The notes beneath the pieces are model-generated. The model saw only the letters and a list, made by a program, of their open reading frames with translations. It ran no database searches and was not told the origin of the DNA. DNA of 64,000 bases, taken from Vibrio mytili (GTDB lineage: Bacteria; Pseudomonadota; Gammaproteobacteria; Enterobacterales; Vibrionaceae). Position 1 is the stretch's first letter; every line of letters starts with the position of its first letter. This document shows positions 44,931 through 53,604 of this stretch, one piece after another. Made by a program: the position numbers and the translations under genes. The stretch covers positions 1-64,000 of the forward strand of contig NZ_JXOK01000010.1 of NCBI RefSeq assembly GCF_000830505.1, read 5' to 3'.

Positions 44931-46886
44931 ATGTTCCTAGAGTCATTACTTCCTATCCTACTTATAACAGCCGGAGCTCTGGCTGTTATAGGGATGCTCC
45001 GCCGCATTATGATGTGGCGGAGAGGGCAAGCCGAAAGTGTTGCCCTCTTTTCAGGGTTAGCTGCGATGCCGCGTCGTTACCTCGTGGACTTGCACCACGT
45101 GGTTGCTCGCGACAAAGTTATGTCTAACACGCACGTGGCGACAGCGGGTGGTTTCGTATTGTCTGTTGTCCTTATTTTCGCGGTTCACGTGTTTAACCTA
45201 CAACCACAGATTTTGTCTTGGGTCTTGCTGGGTTCACTGGGCTTAATGTTTTGCGGTACTTTATTTGTCGTAAAGCGTCGTCTTAATCCGCCATCGCGCC
45301 TGTCAAAAGGCCCTTGGATGAGACTGCCGAAAAGCTTAATCATGTTCTCGGTCAGTTTCTTTCTTGTGACATTGCCTGCAACGCAACTCGTTGGTGACGT
45401 GTTTAACGTGGTCGCTGCTGTTGTTCTGCTTGCCGCCATTGTTTGGGGTGTCGGTGAGATGTTCCTCGGTATGGGCTGGGGCGGACCAATGAAGCACGCG
45501 TTTGCGGGCGCATTACATCTAGCATTTCACCGTCGTCCAGAACGTTTTGGCGGTGGCCGTTCCACAGGGTTAAAACCCATTGACCTTAATGCACAAAAAC
45601 TGGGTGTAGAAAACCCAAGTGACTTTAAATGGAATCAGCTGTTAGGTTTTGACGCCTGTGTTCAGTGTGGTCGCTGTGAAGCCGTTTGTCCTGCGTTCGC
45701 AGCAGGTCAGCCGTTGAACCCGAAAAAACTTATCCAGGATATGGTGGTAGGTCTTGCGGGTACAACGGACAAAAAATACGCGGGTAGCCCTTACCCGGGT
45801 AAAGAAACCGGATGTGCAAAAGGCGACCCGCACAAACCTATTGTGGGTGGAGTGTTGAACTCAGAAACACTCTGGTCTTGTACAACTTGTCGAGCTTGTG
45901 TTGAAGAGTGTCCGATGATGATCGAGCATGTGGATGCGATTGTCGATATGCGCCGCTTCTTGACGCTTGAAAAGGGTGAAACACCAAATAAAGGCGCGGA
46001 AGTTTTAGAGAATATCATCTTCACTGACAACCCGAATGGCCATAACCCGAACAAGCGTTCTAACTGGGCTGCTGACCAGGATCTCAAACTGATGTCTGAA
46101 GTCAAACGTGCCGACGTATTGTTCTGGGTTTCTGATGGTGCTTTTGATATGCGTAGCCAACGCATTCTTAAGTCGATGGTGAAAATTCTGAAAGCGGCCA
46201 AAGTCGACGTGGCTATTTTGGGAGACGAAGAGCTGGATTGTGGTGATGTTGCCCGCCGATTAGGTGACGACGTAACGTACCAACGTTTAGCGAAGCGTAA
46301 TATCCAAACGTTGATGAAGTACGACTTTGATTGCATCGTGACCACCGACCCTCACGCATTCCACTGTTTGAAGAACGAGTACCCGGACTTCTACCCTGAG
46401 AATGAAAAACCTAACTACCAAGTTTGGCACCACACAACCTTTATCAATCAATTGGTAGAAAAAGGGTTGATCGCGCTAAAAGAATTGGCAGTTGGCAAAG
46501 TCACATACCACGATCCATGTTACCTAGGACGCTACAACGGTGAATATGAATCGCCTCGTTCTGTTCTTAAACACCTTGGCATTGAGATCGCTGAAATGGA
46601 GCGCTCTGGTTTCCGTTCACGCTGTTGTGGTGGTGGTGGTGCTGCACCGATTACCGATATCCCAGGCGAACGTCGTATTGCAGACATGCGTATGGATGAC
46701 ATTCGAGAAACAGGTGCCGATTTAGTGGCGGTAGGTTGTCAGCAATGTACTGCGATGCTGGAAGGTGTTGTAGAACCAAGACCAGAAGTGAAAGACATTG
46801 CAGAGCTTGTCGCTGATATGTTGGTTGAGGTTAGCGACGAGAAGGTGGACGTATGGACACCTGAGTCTGAAACCGTCGGTGTGTAG
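44931..46886 (+). CDS. dgcB: Dimethylglycine catabolism iron-sulfur membrane protein DgcB
   Basis: 651 residues. N-terminal membrane region with about five hydrophobic segments (1-185), then two ferredoxin-like clusters (CVQCGRCEAVCPAF near 240; CTTCRACVEECPMM near 315) and a C-terminal pair of CCG-type cysteine domains (DPCYLGRYNGEY near 528; SRCCGGGGA near 562), the heterodisulfide-reductase-like layout that passes electrons to quinone. Partner of DgcA; electrons probably run DgcA to Etf to DgcB to the respiratory chain (inference). Strong GGGGGG upstream of ATG 44931, tight spacing to both neighbours. Confidence 0.88.
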   Translation: MFLESLLPILLITAGALAVIGMLRRIMMWRRGQAESVALFSGLAAMPRRYLVDLHHVVARDKVMSNTHVATAGGFVLSVVLIFAVHVFNLQPQILSWVLLGSLGLMFCGTLFVVKRRLNPPSRLSKGPWMRLPKSLIMFSVSFFLVTLPATQLVGDVFNVVAAVVLLAAIVWGVGEMFLGMGWGGPMKHAFAGALHLAFHRRPERFGGGRSTGLKPIDLNAQKLGVENPSDFKWNQLLGFDACVQCGRCEAVCPAFAAGQPLNPKKLIQDMVVGLAGTTDKKYAGSPYPGKETGCAKGDPHKPIVGGVLNSETLWSCTTCRACVEECPMMIEHVDAIVDMRRFLTLEKGETPNKGAEVLENIIFTDNPNGHNPNKRSNWAADQDLKLMSEVKRADVLFWVSDGAFDMRSQRILKSMVKILKAAKVDVAILGDEELDCGDVARRLGDDVTYQRLAKRNIQTLMKYDFDCIVTTDPHAFHCLKNEYPDFYPENEKPNYQVWHHTTFINQLVEKGLIALKELAVGKVTYHDPCYLGRYNGEYESPRSVLKHLGIEIAEMERSGFRSRCCGGGGAAPITDIPGERRIADMRMDDIRETGADLVAVGCQQCTAMLEGVVEPRPEVKDIAELVADMLVEVSDEKVDVWTPESETVGV

Positions 46887-46895
46887 GAGAAAAGC

Positions 46896-48134
46896 ATGGG
46901 AGATTTTATTTTACGCCGTGACCCTCGTGTCGAATGGATTAGACGTAATCGCCTGCACCCTCAGCATGAAAGCTTGATGGTACAGCCGATTGAAGAAATT
47001 GGCCCGAGCGGGTTAACTAGGCGTTATCCGCATCGAGTCGGGTTCATCGGACCAAATGGTATTAAACGCATTGACCGATTAAATAGTAACGCAGCGACAT
47101 CAATGATGGGCGCACGTCAGAACAGTCAAGCGAGCGTTGAACTGCCACTGCACAAAGTGGAGTCACCAGACTTTTACATCGTTGTGGTACCGGATATGCC
47201 GGGTGGCCGTTTAAGCAGTCATGATAAAGATGTCTTAGGACAAGCGCATCAATTGGTTAAACAGTCGGATCAGGAAGGCGCGGTCATGGCCGTTGTCTTT
47301 GGAACGCATAAAGAAGAGCAGTTTGGTCTTGCGGGTGTCGACCGTTTACTCGCTGTTCCAGACGAAGTGTTTGATCATTACAGTCCTGAGCAGCGTGTCG
47401 AGGTTCTTGCCAGTATCGAAGCTAACTACAAACCGAAGCATTGGCTATTCCCAGATAGCATACAAGGCGGTTTCGAGATTGGCGTCAGACTCTCAGCAGC
47501 GATTAAAGAGCGTCCGGCAACTCAAGCTTGGCAAGTTAATAGCGAGCAGGCTGTGTGCCGCGCTTCAGGTGGTCGCCAAGATATCAAACGTGCAACACCA
47601 CGAGTGCTGTTGCTCGCGGAAGAATGTGCACTGCCGATAGATGAGACGAAGCATGAAGCCTTGAGCGTAGAATTTGCGGGGGATGTGAACACAGACTCTC
47701 GCATTCAAGACCTGGGCCCAGTTGCCGTCGACCCTCAGGCAATACCGCTGACTGAAGCCGAGTTTATTTTGTCGGCTGGTAACGGTATTCATGACTGGGA
47801 TCAGTTCCATGCGGCAGCCAATATCTTGGGGGCGACGGAGGGTGCAAGCCGTGTCGCAGTTGATGATGGCTTTATGCCTCGACACCGACAGGTTGGTGCA
47901 ACCGGCAGCTGGGTGACGGCTCGAGTCTATATCGCAGTTGGTATCTCAGGTGCGATTCAGCACTTACAGGGTATTGGCGGGTGTGACAAAGTCATTGCCG
48001 TCAATACGGACGCAGGTTGTGACATGGTCAAACGTGCTGATTTGAGTGTTATTGCGGACAGTAATGAGTTGTTAAAGGAATTGATTTCTTTGATTCAACA
48101 CCACCAATCAAAGGAGCTGAAGGATGCAGCATAA
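46896..48134 (+). CDS. etfA: Electron transfer flavoprotein subunit alpha (dimethylglycine locus)
   Basis: 412 residues, longer than the usual ~310 because of an N-terminal extension (about 1-100, beginning FILRRDPRVEWIRRNRLHP). The core ends with the FAD-binding FMPRHRQVGATGSWVTARVY and GISGAIQHLQGI block of EtfA. Forms a heterodimer with the downstream EtfB; the reading frames overlap by 11 bases. It serves as electron acceptor for DgcA in this dedicated operon (inference from context). AGGAG precedes the start. Confidence 0.88.
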   Translation: MGDFILRRDPRVEWIRRNRLHPQHESLMVQPIEEIGPSGLTRRYPHRVGFIGPNGIKRIDRLNSNAATSMMGARQNSQASVELPLHKVESPDFYIVVVPDMPGGRLSSHDKDVLGQAHQLVKQSDQEGAVMAVVFGTHKEEQFGLAGVDRLLAVPDEVFDHYSPEQRVEVLASIEANYKPKHWLFPDSIQGGFEIGVRLSAAIKERPATQAWQVNSEQAVCRASGGRQDIKRATPRVLLLAEECALPIDETKHEALSVEFAGDVNTDSRIQDLGPVAVDPQAIPLTEAEFILSAGNGIHDWDQFHAAANILGATEGASRVAVDDGFMPRHRQVGATGSWVTARVYIAVGISGAIQHLQGIGGCDKVIAVNTDAGCDMVKRADLSVIADSNELLKELISLIQHHQSKELKDAA

Positions 48135-48918
48135 TCAAAGTGACACGCTACGTGTCAGTACTTTAGTTTCCATCGGTGCTCACCCAGATACGGGACGTGC
48201 TCGTCGCTCGGCGACTGACGCTCGTGCGGTTGAGTTGGCAATGAACTTAGAAAGCTGTGAACTGGAAGTGTTGCATGCTGGTAATCCACAGGAACCTGCA
48301 CTGGCCTACTACAGCGGCATGGGGCTTTCGCAAATCCGAGTGTTGTCCCAGGACGAACAAGATGATGCGATTCATACCTTGTCATCTTACTTTCGTAATG
48401 AGATGCCAGATATCGTGCTGACGGGGATGCGCAGTGAAAACGGTGAATCCTCGGGCACATTGCCTTTCTTTCTCGCTCAAGAGTTGGGGTGTCCCGTAGT
48501 GATGGGCATCGCAGAGATTCTTTCAGTGGAAAATGGAACCGCGCGAGTTTTACAAGCGTTACCAAGAGGGCAGCGTAGAGCCCTGAATGTATCTCTTCCG
48601 TTTATTGCCAGTGTGGACCTTGCTGCGCAAGAGCCAAGACAGAGTGCATTCGGTCGAGCACGTCGCTGTGATTTTGTTACTGAAGAGGTTGATGGCAAGC
48701 AACTTGACCAAGACCGAATGACTTGGGAAGTCAGCATTGCTAAACCTAAAGCAAAACGATTAAAAGTAGTCAAAGCAAAAAGTGCAGCCGATCGCTTTAA
48801 AGCTGCGACCGCGAAAGCTGAATCGACAGGCGGCAAAGTGCTTAAGGATCAGCCAGTAAGTGAAATGGCGCAGTTGGTCTTTGATTTGCTTCTAGAGGAA
48901 GGAGTAATACAGAAGTAA
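48124..48918 (+). CDS. etfB: Electron transfer flavoprotein subunit beta (dimethylglycine locus)
   Basis: 264 residues. EtfB-type adenine-nucleotide alpha-hydrolase fold: STLVSIGAHPDTGRARRS near the N-terminus, DARAVELAMNL, GMRSENGESSGTLPFFLAQELG near 105 and LPRGQRRALNVSLPF near 157. Overlaps etfA by 11 bases, with GGAG upstream, indicating coupled translation. Divergent from the general EtfB of fatty acid oxidation, as expected for a locus-specific copy. Last gene of the operon. Confidence 0.86.
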   Translation: MQHNQSDTLRVSTLVSIGAHPDTGRARRSATDARAVELAMNLESCELEVLHAGNPQEPALAYYSGMGLSQIRVLSQDEQDDAIHTLSSYFRNEMPDIVLTGMRSENGESSGTLPFFLAQELGCPVVMGIAEILSVENGTARVLQALPRGQRRALNVSLPFIASVDLAAQEPRQSAFGRARRCDFVTEEVDGKQLDQDRMTWEVSIAKPKAKRLKVVKAKSAADRFKAATAKAESTGGKVLKDQPVSEMAQLVFDLLLEEGVIQK

Positions 48919-49348
48919 TTGAGGTAATAGGTTTATGACCACATTAGTTACCAAGGTAGCCTTTGACACTCACATTTTAAGGTAATGGTTGATGTCTAGA
49001 CAAAGTAACTGATGACAAAACGGTTCAGAGAAAGGATTTACTGAAACGGATTATACCCAAATTGGCTCAGCATGCCTGGTTTACTTGAGGCAGTTGGTTA
49101 ACCAAAACAGACCAGGTGTGCAGTCGTAGTAACACGCTGCATATTCAAGTTGTGTGGGTATATGTTCTACCAATTCCAGCCATGACTTCATCGTTTTTGC
49201 TGGTAAAAAATAGCATCAAGCAGGGTGTGGATGTTTCTAACTAAATCGATCAGTTATGGAACATTTCTTCTCGCCAGAAGCCGTTTTTTCTGCGTATTCC
49301 TGATAGTTGAATGCCTGGAATTGGTACTAATTTTTAAAGAGGGATCGT
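48919..49348. promoter_or_regulatory. 430-base gap before BCCT gene
   Basis: Contains a 16-codon reading frame at 48934-48984 with GAGGTAA upstream (possible leader peptide, weak), the palindromic repeat element at 49052-49162, and the BCCT ribosome-binding site GAGGGA just before 49349. No other gene seen. Confidence 0.4.
49052..49162. repeat. TATACCCA/TGGGTATA-ended palindromic element
   Basis: 111-base element with perfect 8-base inverted ends TATACCCA and TGGGTATA, an inner CCTGGT / ACCAGG pair and a central perfect palindrome TTGGTTAACCAA. It can fold as one long hairpin and resembles small dispersed intergenic repeats (MITE-like) of vibrios. Confidence 0.65.
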
Positions 49349-50956
49349 ATGAAAAGCATAGTCAGTAGTCGACGAAAATATAAACCCGTCAATGATGTAA
49401 AATATGAAACAGATTATTGTGCAGGGCAAGACAATGTCAAACTGTGGGGGATGGACATACACAACCCTGTGTTTGGTATCAGTGCTACGTTAATTTTATT
49501 ATTCATCATTTTGACTCTTTTGTTTCCTGCAGGGTCAAAAGATGCGTTGATGGCGGCAAGAACTTGGTCTATCACCAACTTTGACTGGTTCTTCATCGTT
49601 GGCTGTAACATCTTTGTCGTTTTCTGTTTGTTTTTACTGGTCTCACCACTGGGTAAAATACGTTTAGGTGGTGTAGGTGCTGCACCAGAGTTTTCTCGAC
49701 TTTCATGGTTTAGTATGCTGTTTGCAGCAGGTATGGGCATCGGGCTCATGTTCTGGAGTGTTGCGGAACCTGTTGCTTATTATACCGACTGGTATGGCAC
49801 GCCTCTTAATGTGGAAGCAAGCACCGAAGAAGCGAGAAAAATGGCGCTAAGTGCGACGATCTATCACTGGGGTCTCCATCCTTGGGCCATCTATGCCGTT
49901 GTTGGACTAGCGTTGGCCTTCTTTGCCCATAACAAGGGATTACCATTGACCATTCGCTCCGCCTTTTTCCCTCTTTTGGGTGAACGCTGTTGGGGTACGA
50001 TTGGTAATTTCATCGATATTCTTGCGGTTCTCGCCACCATTTTTGGTCTTGCCACCTCTTTAGGGTTTGGTGCTCAACAAGCCGCAGCTGGTCTTAGCCA
50101 TTTATTTGGTGTCTCTAGCGGTATTTCTACCCAAATTGCGTTTGTCGTTGCTGTAACTGGTATCGCCGTGGTATCAGTTGCACGTGGCCTTGATGGTGGT
50201 GTGAAAATACTGAGTAACATTAATATGCTGATTGCAGCTGGCTTAGTTGCATTGCTTGTGGTTGTTGGTCCAACGTTATCGATCGCCAATACCTTTGGCG
50301 ATATTGCTTCGGGCTATGTCGGTAACTTTATTCCGTTATCAAATTGGATCGGTCGAGAAGATTCTGATTGGTTCCATGGCTGGACAGTGTTCTACTGGGC
50401 TTGGTGGGTATCTTGGTCACCATTTGTTGGTATGTTTATCGCCAGAGTGTCAAAAGGGCGTACCGTTCGTGAATTTGTGACTGCTGTTTTGCTCATCCCA
50501 ACACTCGTCACTATGGTGTGGTTAAGTGTTATGGGTGGTACGGCACTGGAACAAACGACAAGTGGTGTAGGTGAGCTTGCAAACGGTATCAGTGATGTAT
50601 CCCTAGCGATGTTCCAAATGTTTGATAACTTGCCGTTCTCAACACTGTTGTCGGTTGTTGGTATCTTGCTTGTGCTGGTCTTCTTTGTTACATCATCGGA
50701 CTCTGGTTCTCTAGTAATCGATAGTATCACAGCGGGTGGTAAAGAAGATGTGCCAGTGGGTCAGCGCGTATTTTGGGCTGTGGTTGAAGGTCTGATTGCC
50801 ATCGCACTGTTACTTGGCGGTGGCTCAGAGGCATTAACGGCATTGCAAGCGGGTGCGATTACGACCGGTTTACCGTTTACTCTTGTATTGGTATTAATGT
50901 GCTGGAGCTTATATAAGGGGCTTAAATCAGAAAGCCACCTTTACAGAAAAGCGTAA
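49349..50956 (+). CDS. BCCT-family transporter (betaine/dimethylglycine type)
   Basis: 535 residues with about twelve membrane segments. Signature motifs: AAGMGIGLMFWSVAEPVAYY near residue 130 and the conserved WAWWVSWSPFVGMFIARVSKGRT near 350 with the Trp substrate-binding box. Sodium- or proton-coupled uptake of quaternary and tertiary ammonium compounds. Its place just behind the dimethylglycine operon suggests it imports dimethylglycine or betaine for catabolism; it lacks the long charged C-terminal extension of osmotically gated BetP. Followed by a strong terminator. Confidence 0.92.
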   Translation: MKSIVSSRRKYKPVNDVKYETDYCAGQDNVKLWGMDIHNPVFGISATLILLFIILTLLFPAGSKDALMAARTWSITNFDWFFIVGCNIFVVFCLFLLVSPLGKIRLGGVGAAPEFSRLSWFSMLFAAGMGIGLMFWSVAEPVAYYTDWYGTPLNVEASTEEARKMALSATIYHWGLHPWAIYAVVGLALAFFAHNKGLPLTIRSAFFPLLGERCWGTIGNFIDILAVLATIFGLATSLGFGAQQAAAGLSHLFGVSSGISTQIAFVVAVTGIAVVSVARGLDGGVKILSNINMLIAAGLVALLVVVGPTLSIANTFGDIASGYVGNFIPLSNWIGREDSDWFHGWTVFYWAWWVSWSPFVGMFIARVSKGRTVREFVTAVLLIPTLVTMVWLSVMGGTALEQTTSGVGELANGISDVSLAMFQMFDNLPFSTLLSVVGILLVLVFFVTSSDSGSLVIDSITAGGKEDVPVGQRVFWAVVEGLIAIALLLGGGSEALTALQAGAITTGLPFTLVLVLMCWSLYKGLKSESHLYRKA

Positions 50957-51100
50957 TTGCAACGTTTTCAAAATGAGTAAGTTGCGAACACAATTTTCTT
51001 GAAAACAATGTTTTTTAAATGCAATGCTTCTTGAGCACAATACGTTATGAGCGAATATGCGCTGTGACGGAATCTAGGATCACAGCCATATTGTTTTGTT

Positions 51101-51125
51101 GGGGGGAGGGAATCCCCCCTTATTT
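51101..51125 (+). terminator. Intrinsic terminator after BCCT gene
   Basis: GGGGGGA / TCCCCCC 7-bp stem, 5-nt loop, then TTATTT. Located 19 bases before the small gene at 51144. Confidence 0.8.
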
Positions 51126-51143
51126 AGGTAGGAGAATAGAGTT

Positions 51144-51386
51144 ATGATGCATGTAGATCTAGTCGATATGGATGATTTAATCACTGATCTTGACCAAATT
51201 GGGATTGAGTGTACTGGTCATGATGTTGATAGTGTAAAAAATAGCATTGATAAGTGGTTAGAGTCGGTCGATAGCATTCAACGCGATCGTTTTTCGAAGC
51301 TCATCTTTTCTATGGAGCAAAAAGGTATTTTGTTACCAGATATTGAAAATGTCGTTCATTGGGGAGCTCAACGCTTACCCCAATGA
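51144..51386 (+). CDS. Hypothetical 80-residue acidic protein
   Basis: Starts at ATG 51144 with GGAG 9 bases upstream (ATG 51147 is equally possible). Acidic, probably helical, no membrane segment: MDDLITDLDQIGIECTG, a central NSIDKWLESVDSIQRDRFSKLIFSM-like helix and a C-terminal VVHWGAQRLPQ. No family recognised. Coding character and the ribosome-binding site support a real gene; it lies behind the BCCT terminator and may be transcribed alone. Confidence 0.6.
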   Translation: MMHVDLVDMDDLITDLDQIGIECTGHDVDSVKNSIDKWLESVDSIQRDRFSKLIFSMEQKGILLPDIENVVHWGAQRLPQ

Positions 51387-51599
51387 CCAAAACATCGACA
51401 TATATTATTGAAGGACGGGGGAGAGTCGTTCTATTTACCGTAAAGAATGGTGTCGTACTCTCTACCCTTATCTCATTCAAATGACCGATTTTTCGCACGT
51501 CACTTACAACAAACCTTTCAATCGTCGTTATTTAACCTGACACATATCAAAAACGTTATGTTTTCTAAGTGCCTTTAGAATGCTTTGAATACGCATTAT

Positions 51600-52109
51600 T
51601 CACTGCGTGAGAGTAAAATCATTCAATTCAGACACGGTTTTGATTATGTAGACATTTTTACTACTAGAGTATTCGATAAGTTGAGATGTGAAGTCATCGT
51701 TCCAGAACCTAGGGCACAACTTAAGGGTCTTATAACTATTAAGTGTCCCTTTGAATACTGAGCTTCCATCAGGCCAACCCTCTGGCTTTATAAAGAGCCC
51801 TTTAAGAAAGCGCTTAGTTACAAACCAATAACTTACCGAGTATGGTAGGTCTATGTAAACGAGCGTATCTGCGGCCGCCAGACGTTCATAAAAGGAACTT
51901 ATGGGACCAAAACCATCGATGATCCAAGCATCTGATCGAATGATTTCGTTGTGGGCAAAATCAAACTCTTCTCGATCTACAAGTTCACCGTTGGGTTTGT
52001 AAACGATGGAATCTAGTTGATGAAGCGGTAAACCCATAGTTGACGCTAGTGCTTTGCTTACTGTCGATTTTCCGCTACCCGGTTTTCCAAAAACTGCTAC
52101 CTTTTTCAT
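51600..52109 (-). CDS. P-loop nucleotide kinase-like (AAA_17/adenylate-kinase-like) protein
   Basis: 169 residues. Walker A GKPGSGKSTVSKALA at residues 8-22, then LPLHQLDSIVYKPNG, DAWIIDGFGPISSFYERL, DTLVYIDLPYS and a KRFLKG lid-like region. This is the layout of small adenylate-kinase-related proteins sometimes annotated as DNA topology modulation protein (FlaR-like). Probable phosphotransferase; substrate unknown. GGAGGGA precedes ATG 52109. Its upstream gap holds a terminator for a separate unit. Confidence 0.75.
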   Translation of the reverse strand: MKKVAVFGKPGSGKSTVSKALASTMGLPLHQLDSIVYKPNGELVDREEFDFAHNEIIRSDAWIIDGFGPISSFYERLAAADTLVYIDLPYSVSYWFVTKRFLKGLFIKPEGWPDGSSVFKGTLNSYKTLKLCPRFWNDDFTSQLIEYSSSKNVYIIKTVSELNDFTLTQ

Positions 52110-52488
52110 TTAAATCCCTCCAAGAGTCTAATTCCCAAAAGGCAGAAAAAGAAAACCCACCTTCTAGGGTGGGGTTGATTTATCCAAAGCACAACACATC
52201 CCACCATTCCTAAGGAATGATGATAATTCGTTGGTTAAGTGGCATCGGATTAAATTTCATACAGCTACTTTCATATAATTGCAGTCAGTTGTCAATTTGT
52301 CTTCTCATAATGGGTAGTCGCAGGTTAAGGCGTTTGGCCATCTGAAGTTTGCAAAACTAATGTTTGAAATATAAACCGAATAGGGCATACACAGAAATAG
52401 CGGTTATTACCAAACTTCCACCATTTCTCCTTCGTCATTGAGTATTCCCATTTTGTGTGGGATGGTGTGGTTTGTTATCTAAGAGATG
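52110..52488. other. 379-base intergenic gap between kinase-like and Nudix genes
   Basis: No credible gene. Contains the reverse-strand terminator at 52147-52176 and AATTCGTTGGTTAAG-type AT-rich sequence; the kinase-like promoter must lie between the terminator and 52109 or read through. No repeats of note. Confidence 0.35.
52147..52176 (-). terminator. Reverse-strand intrinsic terminator
   Basis: On the reverse strand AACCCCACC, short loop, GGTGGGTT followed by TTCTTTTTC. It would end transcripts of the Nudix/YrhK unit before the kinase-like gene. Confidence 0.65.
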
Positions 52489-52971
52489 TTACTCTGCGCC
52501 AAAGGCAGACGAATTAAGCTGGTCAATACTAACTCGATAGAGGGGATGTATTGCTCTTTCAACAAAGTATGACCACACATGCTTAAATACTGCATGTTGA
52601 TTGGGAAAAGGCGCAAGTTCTAGAGCTTCTTCAAGAGAGCACCACTTATAGTCGGTATGCTCCTCGTTCAGAACCACTTTTTGGTTTGGAGGGCACATCA
52701 CGACAAAAACAGGAATAAGCTCTATGACATTCACGTGAGGCTCGAAGAACTGATCGATAAATTGCGCATTGTATAGGTTGGTGACCTGAATTTGAGTTTC
52801 TTCGTAAAACTCTCGAACAATCGCTTCGACCCCTGTTTCACCTTGCTCTATTGAGCCTGCTACATGGCACCAATAACCACCTTTCACGCGCTTCATTAGC
52901 AGAATCTTTTTTTCACCATAGATTTCAGATATTGCGACGCCCGAAACAAAGGACGTGTCGACTGGGATCAT
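52489..52971 (-). CDS. Nudix hydrolase
   Basis: 160 residues from ATG 52971 (GAGG 6 bases upstream; the frame is open to a TTG at 52989). A complete Nudix box reads GSIEQGETGVEAIVREFYEETQI (G-x5-E-x7-REU-x-EE-x-x-U), preceded by KRVKGGYWCHVAG. It hydrolyses a nucleoside diphosphate linked to another moiety; the substrate is unknown, possibly dihydroneopterin triphosphate-like or a damaged nucleotide. It follows the YrhK-like gene by 32 bases, so they probably form an operon. Confidence 0.85.
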   Translation of the reverse strand: MIPVDTSFVSGVAISEIYGEKKILLMKRVKGGYWCHVAGSIEQGETGVEAIVREFYEETQIQVTNLYNAQFIDQFFEPHVNVIELIPVFVVMCPPNQKVVLNEEHTDYKWCSLEEALELAPFPNQHAVFKHVWSYFVERAIHPLYRVSIDQLNSSAFGAE

Positions 52972-53003
52972 CTTTACCTCAGAACTCAAAATAGTGCGCC
53001 CCC

Positions 53004-53270
53004 TTATTTGTCTGGATGCGCGATAAGTCTTCCAACATGGATGAGACTGGAGAGCTTGAGTAGTGGTTTAATAATGAGTTGCGCACTCCCAACAATAAAT
53101 AACCAAGTCCCACTCTCTATTAACGAATCATTTAAAAAGAAAAAACTGCCGATCAAAAACCAAATAGCGATCAATAAATCATTGAATGCGCCTAACGCTT
53201 CATAGCGACGTTGCACAACGATGTGCTTTTTTCCTATATCGACGTCTAACTCATTGTCTACAGTATCCAT
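53004..53270 (-). CDS. YrhK-family small membrane protein
   Basis: 88 residues. Two hydrophobic segments (about residues 30-48 and 55-72) within the pattern RRYEALGAFNDLLIAIWFLI and GTWLFIVGSAQLIIKP, typical of the YrhK domain. Inner membrane, function unknown. AAGGTGA precedes ATG 53270; first gene of the unit with the Nudix hydrolase. Confidence 0.75.
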   Translation of the reverse strand: MDTVDNELDVDIGKKHIVVQRRYEALGAFNDLLIAIWFLIGSFFFLNDSLIESGTWLFIVGSAQLIIKPLLKLSSLIHVGRLIAHPDK

Positions 53271-53604
53271 TCGTGGGTCACCTTATTTCTGACTACAGTA
53301 AAGTGACCGTAACGAACCGGAATCAATTTTACAACCCCGCGCTACGTATAAGACTTTGTTCTACTATGGTTTTAGTCATGCTAAACAGCGTTGAGAGCGT
53401 TGAGAGCGTTGAGAGCAATAGTGTAAGGAAGACAAATGGCGAAATTATAGTTCCGATTTCAGCTACACTATTTCAAATTAGGGAAACAAACTTACTTCTG
53501 TTAGAATCCGCACCCTGTTGATTTTCGGTATAAAGTAATACTGGGTTAAGATCAGAATCCCTACAACCCAAGCACTCGGTTAGTTAGCTTATTAGGAACT
53601 CGTT
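53271..53604. other. 334-base intergenic gap with 9-base tandem repeat
   Basis: No convincing gene. It contains three tandem copies of GCGTTGAGA (53388-53414). A possible 47-codon frame from ATG 53378 reads through the repeat as VES-VES-VES but has no ribosome-binding site. Divergent promoters for the YrhK unit and VF530 gene must lie here. Confidence 0.5.
53388..53416. repeat. 9-base tandem repeat GCGTTGAGA x3
   Basis: Three perfect head-to-tail copies plus GC of a fourth, in the gap between divergent genes. Confidence 0.9.

Noticed and set aside
48934..48984. 16-codon frame with GAGGTAA upstream, after etfB
   Set aside because: Could be a leader peptide, but has no codon run or hairpin typical of attenuation; noted only within the gap entry.
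51383..51484. 33-codon frame starting inside the stop of the 80-residue gene
   Set aside because: ATG overlaps the stop in a coupling-like way, but the peptide is not protein-like enough to call without other support.
53186..53521. 111-codon frame in the YrhK-VF530 gap
   Set aside because: Overlaps the YrhK gene start antisense, lacks a ribosome-binding site, and its only striking feature (VES-VES-VES) comes from the 9-base DNA repeat.
51144..53604. Integron-like cassette array
   Set aside because: Small mixed-orientation genes prompted the idea, but no attC-type sites (GTTATGCG...GGCGTTA pattern) or integrase were seen.
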